Source: Intestinimonas sp. (GTDB taxonomy: Bacteria; Bacillota; Clostridia; Oscillospirales; Oscillospiraceae). From it: a stretch of 64,000 nt of DNA. The stretch covers positions 62,001-126,000 of the forward strand of contig JALCSB010000002.1 of NCBI GenBank assembly GCA_022653075.1, written 5' to 3'. Position numbers and translations under genes: made by a program. Below are positions 18,390 to 25,794 of this stretch, in pieces. Position 1 is the stretch's first letter. The number at the start of each line of letters is the position of its first letter. The notes beneath the pieces were generated by a model that was not told where the DNA came from, ran no database searches, and saw only the letters and a program-made list of their open reading frames with translations.

Positions 18390-18821
18390 ATGTCCACATT
18401 TATGGCCAATAAGGGCAACATTGTGCGCAAGTGGTATATCCTTGACGCCGCTGGCAAGCCCCTTGGCAAAACTGCCGCCACCGCCGCAACCCTGCTGCGC
18501 GGCAAGCACAAACCCGAGTATACACCTCATGCCGACTGTGGCGACTTTGTCATCATCATCAACGCCGAAAAGGCGGTTTTGACCGGCAAAAAGCTAGAGC
18601 AAAAGTATTACCGCACTCATTCCGGTTATCCCGGTGGTCTTCACGAGACCAATTATCGCTTACTGATGCAAAGCAAGCCCGAGCTGGCCATGAAAGTGGC
18701 GGTACGCGGCATGTTGCCCCGTAACATCATCACCAAGGATTCTCTGCGCCGTCTGAAAATTTACTGCGGTACCGAGCATGGTCACGCCGCACAGAAGCCA
18801 GAGTCCTGGACCCAGGAATAA
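18390..18821 (+). CDS. rplM: 50S ribosomal protein L13
   Basis: A 143-residue L13 with the typical NIVRKWYILDAAGKPLGKTA opening, ADCGDFVIIINAEKAVLTGKK and the VRGMLPRN motif. Forms the usual rplM-rpsI operon with S9 starting 15 bases downstream. Confidence 0.98.
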   Translation: MSTFMANKGNIVRKWYILDAAGKPLGKTAATAATLLRGKHKPEYTPHADCGDFVIIINAEKAVLTGKKLEQKYYRTHSGYPGGLHETNYRLLMQSKPELAMKVAVRGMLPRNIITKDSLRRLKIYCGTEHGHAAQKPESWTQE

Positions 18822-18836
18822 GGAGGAAGTTCGAAT

Positions 18837-19241
18837 ATGTACAAGAGCAAAAAGCCCTATCATTACGGCACCGGTCGTCGGAAGTCCTCCGTGGCCCGCG
18901 TCCATTTGTTCCCCAACGGCAGCGGCTCTATTACTATCAACGGCCGTGATATTGAAGAGTATTTCGGTCTGGAGACGCTAAAGATGCTGGTCCGTCAGCC
19001 TCTGGTCACCACCGACAATGTCGGTAAGGTCGACGTGGTAGCCACCGTAATCGGCGGCGGCGTCACCGGTCAGGCCGGTGCCCTACGCCATGGTATTGCC
19101 CGGGCCCTGTTACTGATGAATGAGGAATATCGTCCCGCGCTGAAGAGCGCCGGCTTCCTCACCCGCGATCCCCGTATGAAAGAACGCAAGAAGTACGGCC
19201 TGAAAGCCGCACGCCGCGCGCCCCAGTTCTCCAAGCGCTGA
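18837..19241 (+). CDS. rpsI: 30S ribosomal protein S9, 3' end restored by prophage attL
   Basis: A 134-residue S9: [17 protein letters not shown] at the start, [19 protein letters not shown], and the decoding-site tail RRAPQFSKR. The last 61 bases (from 19181) lie in the prophage attachment region; a second copy of this 3' end is at 61045-61105. In the gene the penultimate-region serine is TCC, in the displaced copy AGC, so the phage-supplied end keeps the protein sequence while differing in DNA. S9 is essential, so faithful restoration is expected. Confidence 0.97.
   Translation: MYKSKKPYHYGTGRRKSSVARVHLFPNGSGSITINGRDIEEYFGLETLKMLVRQPLVTTDNVGKVDVVATVIGGGVTGQAGALRHGIARALLLMNEEYRPALKSAGFLTRDPRMKERKKYGLKAARRAPQFSKR
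19181..19229. other. Prophage attachment site attL (core in rpsI 3' end)
   Basis: These 49 bases are identical to 61045-61093. Beyond the core the two copies stay highly similar (two mismatches, then 25 identical bases, then about 90% over a further 130 bases). The left side is host rpsI; the right side is the phage P' arm. Confidence 0.92.
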
Positions 19242-19251
19242 TTTTTCAAGG

Positions 19252-19290
19252 AATCCCTGGAACCTCAATGGTTTCAGGGATTTTTCTTTT
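19252..19290 (+). terminator. Terminator of rplM-rpsI, phage-supplied copy
   Basis: AATCCCTG / CAGGGATT stem with loop AACCTCAATGG followed by TTTTCTTTT. An equivalent terminator with compensating changes follows the displaced rpsI end at 61116-61154. Confidence 0.75.
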
Positions 19291-19332
19291 AATAAAGTTT
19301 GACCAAGTACAGCACTAAAAAACAAAAAATAT

Positions 19333-19392
19333 TGAGGTTCATTTGAGGTTCATTTGCTTAAAACCAAGTTTTGAGGTTCATTTTGAGGTTCA
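19333..19392. repeat. Four direct repeats TGAGGTTCATTT, candidate integrase arm sites (P')
   Basis: Copies begin at 19333, 19344, 19372 and 19384. The same motif occurs on the integrase side of attR (60974, 60986) and to the right of attR (61196, 61208). Clustered direct repeats on both sides of an attachment core are what tyrosine-recombinase arm-binding sites look like. Confidence 0.6.
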
Positions 19393-19439
19393 AAAAAGGC
19401 ACCCGTTTTGCACCAAGCATCAACCACTTGCTGCATAGA

Positions 19440-19480
19440 AAAGCCACGGCACCTTTATGGCGCCGTGGCTTTATTTTTTA
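19440..19480 (-). terminator. Terminator after the attL-side XRE gene
   Basis: AAAGCCACGGC / GCCGTGGCTTT stem with runs of A and T on either side, directly at the stop codon of the leftward XRE gene. Confidence 0.75.
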
Positions 19481-19683
19481 TCCGATACGTACTCTATAAT
19501 GTCACCCGGCTGGTAGCCCAGAAGGCCGCATAAGGTGGCAATGTTCTCCCAAGACACGCCCTTACCCTCCCGAAGCTTCTGTAATGTTGATTGCGATAGC
19601 AGCCCATTTTGCCGAATCCGGTATGTGGTATATCCGGCCTCCCTTAGTGCGGCCAATATATCTATTTTATATTTAAGCGGCAA
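19471..19683 (-). CDS. XRE/Cro-type helix-turn-helix regulator (cargo module)
   Basis: A 70-residue protein made almost entirely of a Cro/C1-type helix-turn-helix: ALREAGYTTYRIRQNGLLSQSTLQKLREGKGVSWENIATLCGLL, ending with the short PGDIIEYV strand common to small XRE proteins. It is distinct from the main repressor at 57784-58266 and is divergent from a series of tiny rightward genes, with several GTGCAT/ATGCAC motifs between them. It probably controls this attL-side cargo block and itself. Confidence 0.85.
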   Translation of the reverse strand: MPLKYKIDILAALREAGYTTYRIRQNGLLSQSTLQKLREGKGVSWENIATLCGLLGYQPGDIIEYVSDKK

Positions 19684-19848
19684 ATCGTCCCCCTCCTATC
19701 ATGATAATTATAAATCACGGCAGGCACGAAATCAAGTGCATATAGCAAACAAATATATGGACTATTTTTCGTGCATTTCGTCAATTGAATATGCACGATA
19801 CCTAGTCTATAATATAATTATCAAGAGAGGAAAGGAGGTGAGCGCCGG
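19684..19848. promoter_or_regulatory. Divergent control region of the XRE cargo module
   Basis: Contains the inverted pair CGTGCAT (19770-19776) / ATGCACG (19791-19797), two further GCACGAA and GTGCATA elements near 19722-19742, and an outer inverted pair ATGATAATTATA / TATAATTATC (19699-19710; 19812-19821). A TATAAT-like -10 lies near 19809 for the rightward genes. The repeated GTGCAT units are candidate operators for the XRE protein. Confidence 0.5.
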
Positions 19849-19968
19849 ATGAACAAGCGAAAGAAAAAGGGCGGTAAGGTTCAGCCCGACAAACTGATAA
19901 ACCTTACCACCGCTTTACTTAACCTCATAGTTTCTTTGATTCTCCTTTGGGAGAGGTTCAAGAGCTAG
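19849..19968 (+). CDS. 39-residue basic membrane peptide (holin-like toxin candidate)
   Basis: The ATG at 19849 follows an excellent AAAGGAGGTGAG element. The product is a Lys/Arg-rich head (MNKRKKKGG) followed by one hydrophobic helix (LINLTTALLNLIVSLILLWE) and RFKS. This architecture resembles the putative holin-like toxins and type I toxins of Firmicutes, but no antisense antitoxin RNA was demonstrated. A GC-rich hairpin (CGGGGGAGG / CCTCCCCCTG) follows directly. Confidence 0.6.
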   Translation: MNKRKKKGGKVQPDKLINLTTALLNLIVSLILLWERFKS

Positions 19969-20033
19969 AGGCGGGGGAGGGCAAAACCTCCCCCTGCAAG
20001 ATAAGAATAACAAATCGCTTGTGAGGTGTCAAT

Positions 20034-20117
20034 ATGAATATAGTCATTTATGTGCTGCTGGGGATCAGCATTTGCCTCAGCGTGTGGGTAATCGTAAGGA
20101 ACATCAAACGGAAGTGA
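20034..20117 (+). CDS. 27-residue single-helix membrane peptide
   Basis: The ATG at 20034 follows GTGAGGTG. The peptide has one hydrophobic helix (IVIYVLLGISICLSVWVIV) and a basic tail RNIKRK. It is the second tiny membrane gene of the attL-side block. No family assigned; it may be a regulator or toxin-like peptide. Confidence 0.45.
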   Translation: MNIVIYVLLGISICLSVWVIVRNIKRK

Positions 20118-20159
20118 GCCGAAAGGCGGGAGGGAACGGGCTTATGGAAGATAATTAAA

Positions 20160-20405
20160 ATGCCATCATACGGTGTAAAAATCGAAGATCGTACCGAATA
20201 TTTTAGGGACCCCGCGCAAAGTGAACTCATAAACACGCTCCGTGTATACCCTGTCCGTCCTGGATCAATCGCAATTCAAACAAGGACATACGCACCGCTC
20301 ACCACATATGGTCGGAAACCGCATTTCATGCTGTCTCACGCTGAATTAACAAGAGATGAAGCTAGAGAGCTTGCAAGCGCTCTCAATGCATTTCTCGCAG
20401 AGTGA
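20160..20405 (+). CDS. Hypothetical 81-residue cargo protein
   Basis: MPSYGVKIEDRTEYF begins a soluble, mixed-charge protein that ends in a helical stretch LTRDEARELASALNAFLAE. No recognised domain. It is the last small gene before a terminator and the SIR2 gene, in the same direction. The ribosome binding site (GGGAGGGAAC) is about 30 bases away, so the start is uncertain. Confidence 0.5.
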   Translation: MPSYGVKIEDRTEYFRDPAQSELINTLRVYPVRPGSIAIQTRTYAPLTTYGRKPHFMLSHAELTRDEARELASALNAFLAE

Positions 20406-20714
20406 CAATCGTATCCGCCCCTCCGGTCTGGAAATAGGCCGGAGAACATTAAAACGTGGCCCCATGATATTCCGCTATAAGTAAGCCCCTGCCGCCTCGA
20501 CCTGGGCGGTAGGGGCTTTTTCTGTAAGACATACTTTAATTCTATTCCATTTAGTGTTATTATAGGGAAAAATAAGAGAAGTCGCGGTTACTTAAATGGC
20601 GCATTTTAGCAATACTAAGCAGTTCATTCATAGTATCTATGTATTTTTTTCAGAAACATTTGAATGCTAAAAATCATGCAACGTTTTGTATTTTGAAGGG
20701 AGAGGCAGTTTCAT
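20406..20714 (+). promoter_or_regulatory. Intergenic region: terminator plus SIR2-gene promoter region
   Basis: A strong hairpin AAGCCCCTGCCGCC / GGCGGTAGGGGCTT with TTTT tail lies at 20483-20524. Then comes a segment (20535-20590, TTCCATTTAGTGTTATTATAG core) that recurs at 61987-62042 outside the prophage. AAGGGAGAGG precedes the next start codon. No coding sequence is evident. Confidence 0.6.
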
Positions 20715-23333
20715 ATGAATATTTACCACTTTGCGAAAGCAGAGGATCAAAAGAAACTAAGAGACTTGTTTGAGCCCCACTTTCGAAAACGGGACCTCGT
20801 TCCCTTCTTTGGTTCGGGCTTCACTAAGGGTTGTCCAGCCTGCGGCGGCTGCGTTCCATCGGTGGACGAGCTGAAGAATCGTCTAGTCCAAACAATAGCA
20901 GAAATCGAAGGATATACCGAGAATGAACGGCTGGAGCTGGCTAATGAGAAGCTTACTCAGGTGTCCGAGTATTTCTGGCAGGCAATGAACCATGCCCCAG
21001 ACGAGTCTTTCCGGGCGGACTTCTTTTCGTATATCGAGAACCATTTTTCTGGTGTGCACGACCTACCAGAAGAAAAGCGTCAACTAGCCGATTGCTCCTG
21101 GCGGTATCTATATACCCTAAATTATGACGATGCCCTAGAACAGGCCTCCGAAAATCTGCTTTGCGTGGCCCCATTTGCCCCTCAGAACAAGCACTGGCTC
21201 TCGCAGAAGCGCTGTCTCTACAAGATCCATGGCGACGTAGCCCAGTATCTGAAGACGGGGGACGATCGGATGTGCATCCTTAGTCTTACGCAGTATTTGA
21301 TTGCTTTAAAAGACCCCGACAACGCCGACATGCGGGAAAAGCTAGAGGCTGACTTTTCCTCTAACAATCTGATTTTCTTCGGTTGCAGCCTTATCGACGA
21401 ACTGGATCTTCTCTTTACCTCCGAGATGGGGCTCTCCAAGAAGAAAATGCAGAACAAAGATACTCGTAGCTATTACGTACGCTACATCGGCAAAGATACT
21501 CCTACCCTGACAAAGATGATGCTGGGAAAGTTCGAACAATTTTCTATCACAGATATCATTGAAGTGTCTGCGGCCGACATGGCCGAATTTTACTCCTTTG
21601 TCCGAAGTGTCTCAGACGCTGCCGCAACACTCAAGGAGAGCGATAGCCTGAGTCCGTTTATGGGCTTCTCATTTGCAACTCTGGCCCCCCATGACCGCGA
21701 GGCCAATATTAAATACCTGTTTTATTCCGGGGAAATCCAACCCAAAGCAGATACCAAGCAGATTATACTTCCATCCTTTTTCATTCGTAGGTGCACGGGC
21801 GCGAATATTATTGCGGACATCGACATGAATCGTGGTAGCTTGCATATCCTGCGCGGGAGCCGAATCAACGGAAAGACATATATCCTAATTGACATTCTAC
21901 GGCAGTTCCAATCCCGGAGTATCTACTATTTCCGCAGTGGAACGGAGATCTCTGACGGACTTTTACAAAAGTTGATTGACATGCAGGACACTATTTTATT
22001 GTTTGATGAACACACCGTTAGCTATGAACAGATCAACCTCCTCACACAGTCGGGGCTAAATAGCCTTGAAAAGAACCACAGTCATGCCGTGGTAGCTGTA
22101 AACCTTTCCTCTGGCATCTTCACCCGCCATTATTACGACGCATTCCCCCAGCTAAAGGGCCGTGTTATGATCTATTGCCTTTCCCGTGAGCTGAAAAGCG
22201 ATGACAGATATAAGGAGTTTGATGACTTCAGCAGAGAGGTCGGAAAGTTGGGAGTCCCGCCCCCCAAGTCAGACAGCACGTTTTTGGATATTATGATCCA
22301 GATGGACGATGCCTCAATCCACCAGAATCGAGCCTGCCTGCCCGAAGTACATATCTTTAACGGAACCGATCAGGCGGACAAATTGAAGGCCCTCATTCTG
22401 TTTGCCAACCAAGAGTCCATCTCTATACCCCAGGCAAACATCATGGGTGTCGATGCAGCGCTGTACAGCCTCTGTTCCACCCAAGGGGTGGATATGGCTG
22501 TTCAAAAGGACTATCTGACGGAAGCGGAATTAACCCCTGAAACCCATCATCGTATGCGGTTCGTTGTAAATTCCAAATATTGGGCCTACCGTTGCCTCTC
22601 GGAATACGCTTCCAACAAGAAAAATTATGGAGCGATCGCAAAGACCTATTACAGCATTGTTAAGACCATCCAACGCAAATATGGCTTCGACACCGCCAAG
22701 GTGGTTCGAAAAAATTACTTTCAAGAAGTCAAGCCATACTACTTCCTAGATACCATTCAGTTTACCTTTTTCGGCATTACGGAGATGGGCGGCTCGCTCT
22801 CTCTGCCGCAAAAGATTTACGATGAGTTGCTCCCCCTCTTTCGGAACGATTACCAATACCTGCATCAAAAAGCCAAGTGTCAGTTGTGGAGCTCTAAATT
22901 AGAGAAGAACATGCAGAAGCGGCAAAAGTTACTAGATGCTGCCTTCCAACAGATTAACCGGGCCTACGAGCTGGCAGAACAGAGGCAGTCAAAGAACATC
23001 CGCTTCACGCTTTACCATATGCAGGTCACCAAGACCTTGGTGCTGGTCAACCATTGGCGCTACTGCGACTCGCTTCTTACCCCAGAGGGAAAAAATGCAC
23101 AGCTCTCCATAGTCCTTCGGGCCTTATACCAGATGGAGTTGGAAATGAACACCTGCCTGACCGACGACCCAGACGACAAAATGGATAAGCAGGAAATGCG
23201 GGACATTATGTGGTTCATCACCGATCTTGGAGGGGGAGAAACAAACCAATTTCTTTTGCCTGTTAACCGAGCTCTCGCGGGCGAGGTTATCACGCTGGCT
23301 AAAAAATTAAAATTGAATTCAGGACGAGTTTAG
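20715..23333 (+). CDS. SIR2 and P-loop NTPase protein, candidate antiphage effector (Avs5/SIR2-STAND-like)
   Basis: An 872-residue protein. The N-terminal SIR2_2-type NAD-binding domain (residues about 27-300) keeps the glycine loop PFFGSGFTKG (30-39), TLNYDDAL (134-141), the catalytic-type His in YKIHGD (H172) and FFGCSLIDELD (221-231). A P-loop ATPase-like region follows: Walker A GSRINGKT (381-388) and Walker B TILLFDEH (426-433). The remaining 400 residues are mainly helical, suiting a sensor domain. SIR2 proteins of defence systems (Thoeris ThsA, DSR2, Avs5) destroy NAD+ on phage infection. Its location next to attL, with its own promoter region and lower GC than neighbouring genes, marks it as prophage cargo. 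The exact family needs a profile search. Confidence 0.8.
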   Translation: MNIYHFAKAEDQKKLRDLFEPHFRKRDLVPFFGSGFTKGCPACGGCVPSVDELKNRLVQTIAEIEGYTENERLELANEKLTQVSEYFWQAMNHAPDESFRADFFSYIENHFSGVHDLPEEKRQLADCSWRYLYTLNYDDALEQASENLLCVAPFAPQNKHWLSQKRCLYKIHGDVAQYLKTGDDRMCILSLTQYLIALKDPDNADMREKLEADFSSNNLIFFGCSLIDELDLLFTSEMGLSKKKMQNKDTRSYYVRYIGKDTPTLTKMMLGKFEQFSITDIIEVSAADMAEFYSFVRSVSDAAATLKESDSLSPFMGFSFATLAPHDREANIKYLFYSGEIQPKADTKQIILPSFFIRRCTGANIIADIDMNRGSLHILRGSRINGKTYILIDILRQFQSRSIYYFRSGTEISDGLLQKLIDMQDTILLFDEHTVSYEQINLLTQSGLNSLEKNHSHAVVAVNLSSGIFTRHYYDAFPQLKGRVMIYCLSRELKSDDRYKEFDDFSREVGKLGVPPPKSDSTFLDIMIQMDDASIHQNRACLPEVHIFNGTDQADKLKALILFANQESISIPQANIMGVDAALYSLCSTQGVDMAVQKDYLTEAELTPETHHRMRFVVNSKYWAYRCLSEYASNKKNYGAIAKTYYSIVKTIQRKYGFDTAKVVRKNYFQEVKPYYFLDTIQFTFFGITEMGGSLSLPQKIYDELLPLFRNDYQYLHQKAKCQLWSSKLEKNMQKRQKLLDAAFQQINRAYELAEQRQSKNIRFTLYHMQVTKTLVLVNHWRYCDSLLTPEGKNAQLSIVLRALYQMELEMNTCLTDDPDDKMDKQEMRDIMWFITDLGGGETNQFLLPVNRALAGEVITLAKKLKLNSGRV

Positions 23334-23965
23334 TATTTACTAGCTCGTAATTTGATTTTAAACTTCGCGTAATGAGGATACTCAGTAGCTAGGTGGCAAA
23401 TGTGAGTTTCCTATTATGAGTAGAGAATTATCCGAGCATGGGCGCAAAAATTGAGCGACACAGCAGAAACTGCGTCGCCCATGTTTGGATAATTCCATAG
23501 CACGAAACCGCCATCTATGGGGAAAGTATAATTTCTCTTACCTAATTTATGGTAAGGATAGCATTGGTTAAACGCTTGCAAATCAAGGTTTTCAGCGCAT
23601 GGAAGAGAGAGAAATTATACTTTTGGGTACAACAAATAGACCTCCACTGGTATTGTTCCAGCCGTTTTTCTTTAGAGGCAACGTGGTTTATGTTGTGGGG
23701 TTATTCTATCAGCTGATAAAAACATGTCAATACCACCGCCGCAGGCGGTTTAGTGCTATGTTTAAACAGCAAAAGCGCAGGCCCGCCGAAACGGGCCCGC
23801 GCTTTTATTTCGTGTTGAATAAAGAGAGAGAGAAGGAAAAGAGGTATGTAGAATCAGCACTCGCTGATAAGTTTATGATACCCCTCGCTCGTGCCGTTTT
23901 GATGAACAGCCTTTGAACGTAAAATAAACATTCTCTTAACAAAAAGCCCAAGCTCGTTTATGCCT
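23334..23965. other. 632-base non-coding region with large inverted repeats and a bidirectional terminator
   Basis: Holds an 18/20 inverted repeat (GAATTATCCGAGCATGGGCG at 23425-23444, partner 23476-23495), a perfect 16-base inverted repeat (AAAGTATAATTTCTCT at 23523-23538, partner 23608-23623), and a symmetrical terminator at 23771-23816. It separates the SIR2 gene from the convergent lysis genes. One open frame (23599-23916) spans the terminator and is not credible. An RNA gene or a decayed mobile element is possible. Confidence 0.6.
23771..23816. terminator. Bidirectional terminator between cargo and late operon
   Basis: AAAAGCGC-a-GGCCCG / CGGGCC-c-GCGCTTTT: a symmetrical stem with A-run and T-run that can end both the rightward cargo and leftward late transcripts. 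Confidence 0.8.
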
Positions 23966-24664
23966 TCACAATTTAAGCGCTCTCGCCTCGACAACCGCCA
24001 GCTCCTCGCGGGTCACAAAGGACTTGTAGCCGGTGCCGGCGCCACCCTGGATGATTCCCGCCGCCTCCACCTTGGTGCGTTCCGCCGCGCTCCAGTCGCC
24101 GGGGGCCATCTGCGCCCGGTGGGCCAGATAGGTGTCCATCATGCTGTCGAACTGTTCCTGTGTCACAATCTCTTCCTCCTGCTTTTCATAGTAAGCCGGT
24201 CTGGCCGCGCCGCCCACGTATTTGAGCGCCCGTTTCCGGCGCATGACCTCGCCGCCGTTGGCCTCGCTGCTGGTGCCGGTGTTACCGTCGATGGTGGTCA
24301 CAGAACCGCCCCCGGCGCTCTCGCAGATTCCAATGTGGTTCATAACGGAGGCGTTTCCGTCAAAGTTAAAAAACACCAGGTCCCCCGGCTTGACCCGCGA
24401 CGGCTCCACCGTCTGGCCATGCTTCTTGTAGAAGTGGTACAGCGTGGTGCAGCTCGCCGTTTTCCCGCCGCCGTAGAACAGCTCCGGCGCGCCGATGTCC
24501 TGGAAGAGGCACCACTGGAACGCGCAGCACCAGGGGTATTGAGAACCGGACACGGCATGTCCATAATACCGGGTGTTGAACTTGACGTTGTTGCTGTTCG
24601 CCGGGGATTCCTTAATTCCTATGTAGCTCCGCGCCCACGCGAGAATCTCACTGGCCGTCGGCAT
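23966..24664 (-). CDS. Endolysin with CHAP amidase/peptidase domain
   Basis: A 232-residue lysin. The CHAP-type NlpC/P60-like domain spans about residues 5-150: YPWCCAFQWCLF holds the catalytic Cys, MNHIGICES the catalytic His, and TTIDGNT the third polar residue. The carboxyl third (QFDSMMDTYLAHRAQMAPGDWSAAERTKVEAAG...) is the helical tail found on many clostridial phage lysins. Last gene of the leftward late operon, overlapping the holin gene by 17 bases. Confidence 0.9.
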   Translation of the reverse strand: MPTASEILAWARSYIGIKESPANSNNVKFNTRYYGHAVSGSQYPWCCAFQWCLFQDIGAPELFYGGGKTASCTTLYHFYKKHGQTVEPSRVKPGDLVFFNFDGNASVMNHIGICESAGGGSVTTIDGNTGTSSEANGGEVMRRKRALKYVGGAARPAYYEKQEEEIVTQEQFDSMMDTYLAHRAQMAPGDWSAAERTKVEAAGIIQGGAGTGYKSFVTREELAVVEARALKL

Positions 24665-24914
24665 GGCTCTCGCTCTCCCCGGTCACGGCACCCACCGCGC
24701 TCTGCGCGGCCTCCACCGCCGTCTTGACGCCCTCCGCGTCAATTTTCCCCTCGGTTACGATGTACGTTACCACCGATACGATGGCCGTCACGGCGCCCGC
24801 CACGGTGCTTATGTCGCCGGAGCTGGCCCCCAGTGCCACGGCAATCCCGGTGGCCACACCCGCGATGGCCAGCCACAGCTTCCGGCTGGACAGTTTTCTG
24901 AGAATCGCACTCAT
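24648..24914 (-). CDS. Phage holin
   Basis: An 88-residue protein from the ATG at 24914, preceded by AAAGGAGATTTTTT. Two hydrophobic segments (WLAIAGVATGIAVALGA and ISTVAGAVTAIVSVVTYIV) and a charged tail, typical of small Firmicute phage holins that form the membrane lesion releasing the endolysin encoded just downstream. Confidence 0.82.
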   Translation of the reverse strand: MSAILRKLSSRKLWLAIAGVATGIAVALGASSGDISTVAGAVTAIVSVVTYIVTEGKIDAEGVKTAVEAAQSAVGAVTGESESHADGQ

Positions 24915-24927
24915 AAAAAATCTCCTT

Positions 24928-25224
24928 TCAAATAGTCGCCTCGTCGGAGGCATTACTCATGGCGGCGTCGTAGGTGATGCCGCCTTTTGTGTTTTCCGCC
25001 CTGGACTTGCCCGTGATGGCCGTGAGTACCACGGCGTTCCCCGCCTGGCACAGCGTAATGAGCGCCGACAGCGGGTACAGCGCCCCGGTGAAGTCCCGGA
25101 GGATGCACAGCCGCATGAAGTACAGCGTCGCCGCCGACACCACCGTGGTGAGCGCCAGCATCCAGAACGCAATCAGCTTGGACGCCGTGAGCCACCGGCG
25201 GGGCTTTGGTTTCCCCCCGCTCAT
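24928..25224 (-). CDS. Small two-helix membrane protein of the lysis module
   Basis: A 98-residue protein with a basic N terminus (KPKPRRWLTASKL), two membrane helices (IAFWMLALTTVVSAATLYFM and a second at ALYPLSALITLCQAGNAVVL) and a polar tail. Position between an XhlA-like gene and the holin suggests a second holin or a holin modulator. The stop of the upstream gene overlaps its start. Confidence 0.65.
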   Translation of the reverse strand: MSGGKPKPRRWLTASKLIAFWMLALTTVVSAATLYFMRLCILRDFTGALYPLSALITLCQAGNAVVLTAITGKSRAENTKGGITYDAAMSNASDEATI

Positions 25225-25451
25225 TTCTGCGCCTCCAAAAAGGTGATCCGGTGCTCGTGGTTATCCAGCTTGTCCGAAAACCCCCTGTGGTCATCCTGGT
25301 TCTCCTGTCGGAACCGGTTCATCGTCTCGGTCTGGTGCCGGGTCGCGTCCGTGTTGTTCTGCAGCTCCCGCGCCAGTTTCCACGCGCAGCCGCAGAATAC
25401 GCCCACCAGCCCCACCAGCGCGATGATCACGGTTACCACCGTCCACTCCAT
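25221..25451 (-). CDS. XhlA-like membrane protein with coiled coil
   Basis: A 76-residue protein from the ATG at 25451: one N-terminal membrane helix (VVTVIIALVGLVGVFCGCAW) and a long polar heptad-like tail (LQNNTDATRHQTETMNRFRQ). This matches the layout of haemolysin XhlA-type accessory lysis proteins. The earlier in-frame start at 25589 would read through the XkdX-like gene and is rejected. Confidence 0.65.
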   Translation of the reverse strand: MEWTVVTVIIALVGLVGVFCGCAWKLARELQNNTDATRHQTETMNRFRQENQDDHRGFSDKLDNHEHRITFLEAQK

Positions 25452-25486
25452 AAAATCACTTCCCCAGTAGTATGTATTTTGGCTGC

Positions 25487-25633
25487 TCAGCAGCCCTGCG
25501 CCGCGTACTCCTCGCCGGTGATCTCCCGGTATTCGTCGGTGGTGATCCATCCCCTGGAAACGGCGTTCTGTACCCGGCCCCTGTCCCACAGCCTCATGTC
25601 GTAATACCCCTTGACTTTATCAAACTTGCTCAT
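25487..25633 (-). CDS. XkdX family protein
   Basis: A 48-residue protein: MSKFDKVKGYYDMRLWDRG then VQNAVSRGWITTDEYREITG. The pattern of an aromatic/basic start, an 'AV..GWIT..EYEEITG' motif and a very short length is that of XkdX (PBSX) proteins, which are found after the tail fibre genes of Firmicute phages. Role unknown. The start overlaps the end of the preceding gene. Confidence 0.85.
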   Translation of the reverse strand: MSKFDKVKGYYDMRLWDRGRVQNAVSRGWITTDEYREITGEEYAAQGC

Positions 25634-25781
25634 CGTCGCCCTCCGTCTCCGTGTCCAGGTCCACGCCTGACATCATGGCCAGATAGTCAATGTCGCTGCC
25701 GGCTTTCAGCAGCGCGGACTGCAGCGCCGCCGTTTTCTGGCGCTCAACCTGCAAAATCTCTTTGTCCGTTAATTTTCTCAT
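25620..25781 (-). CDS. Small hypothetical tail-region protein (XkdW-position)
   Basis: A 53-residue protein from the ATG at 25781 (GGAGGG upstream): MRKLTDKEILQVERQKTAAL then an acidic tail DTETEGDDEQV. Occupies the place that XkdW-type genes have in PBSX-like phages, just before XkdX. No domain identified. Confidence 0.6.
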   Translation of the reverse strand: MRKLTDKEILQVERQKTAALQSALLKAGSDIDYLAMMSGVDLDTETEGDDEQV

Positions 25782-25794
25782 TCCGAACCCTCCA

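Noticed and set aside
19333..19392. CRISPR-like short repeats beside attL
   Set aside because: Repeats are 12 bases with 11-28 base steps, no unique spacers of constant length and no cas genes; integrase arm sites explain them better.
23599..23916. 105-codon rightward frame in the gap after the SIR2 gene
   Set aside because: It runs across the inverted repeat partner and a strong bidirectional terminator, has no ribosome binding site and an odd composition.
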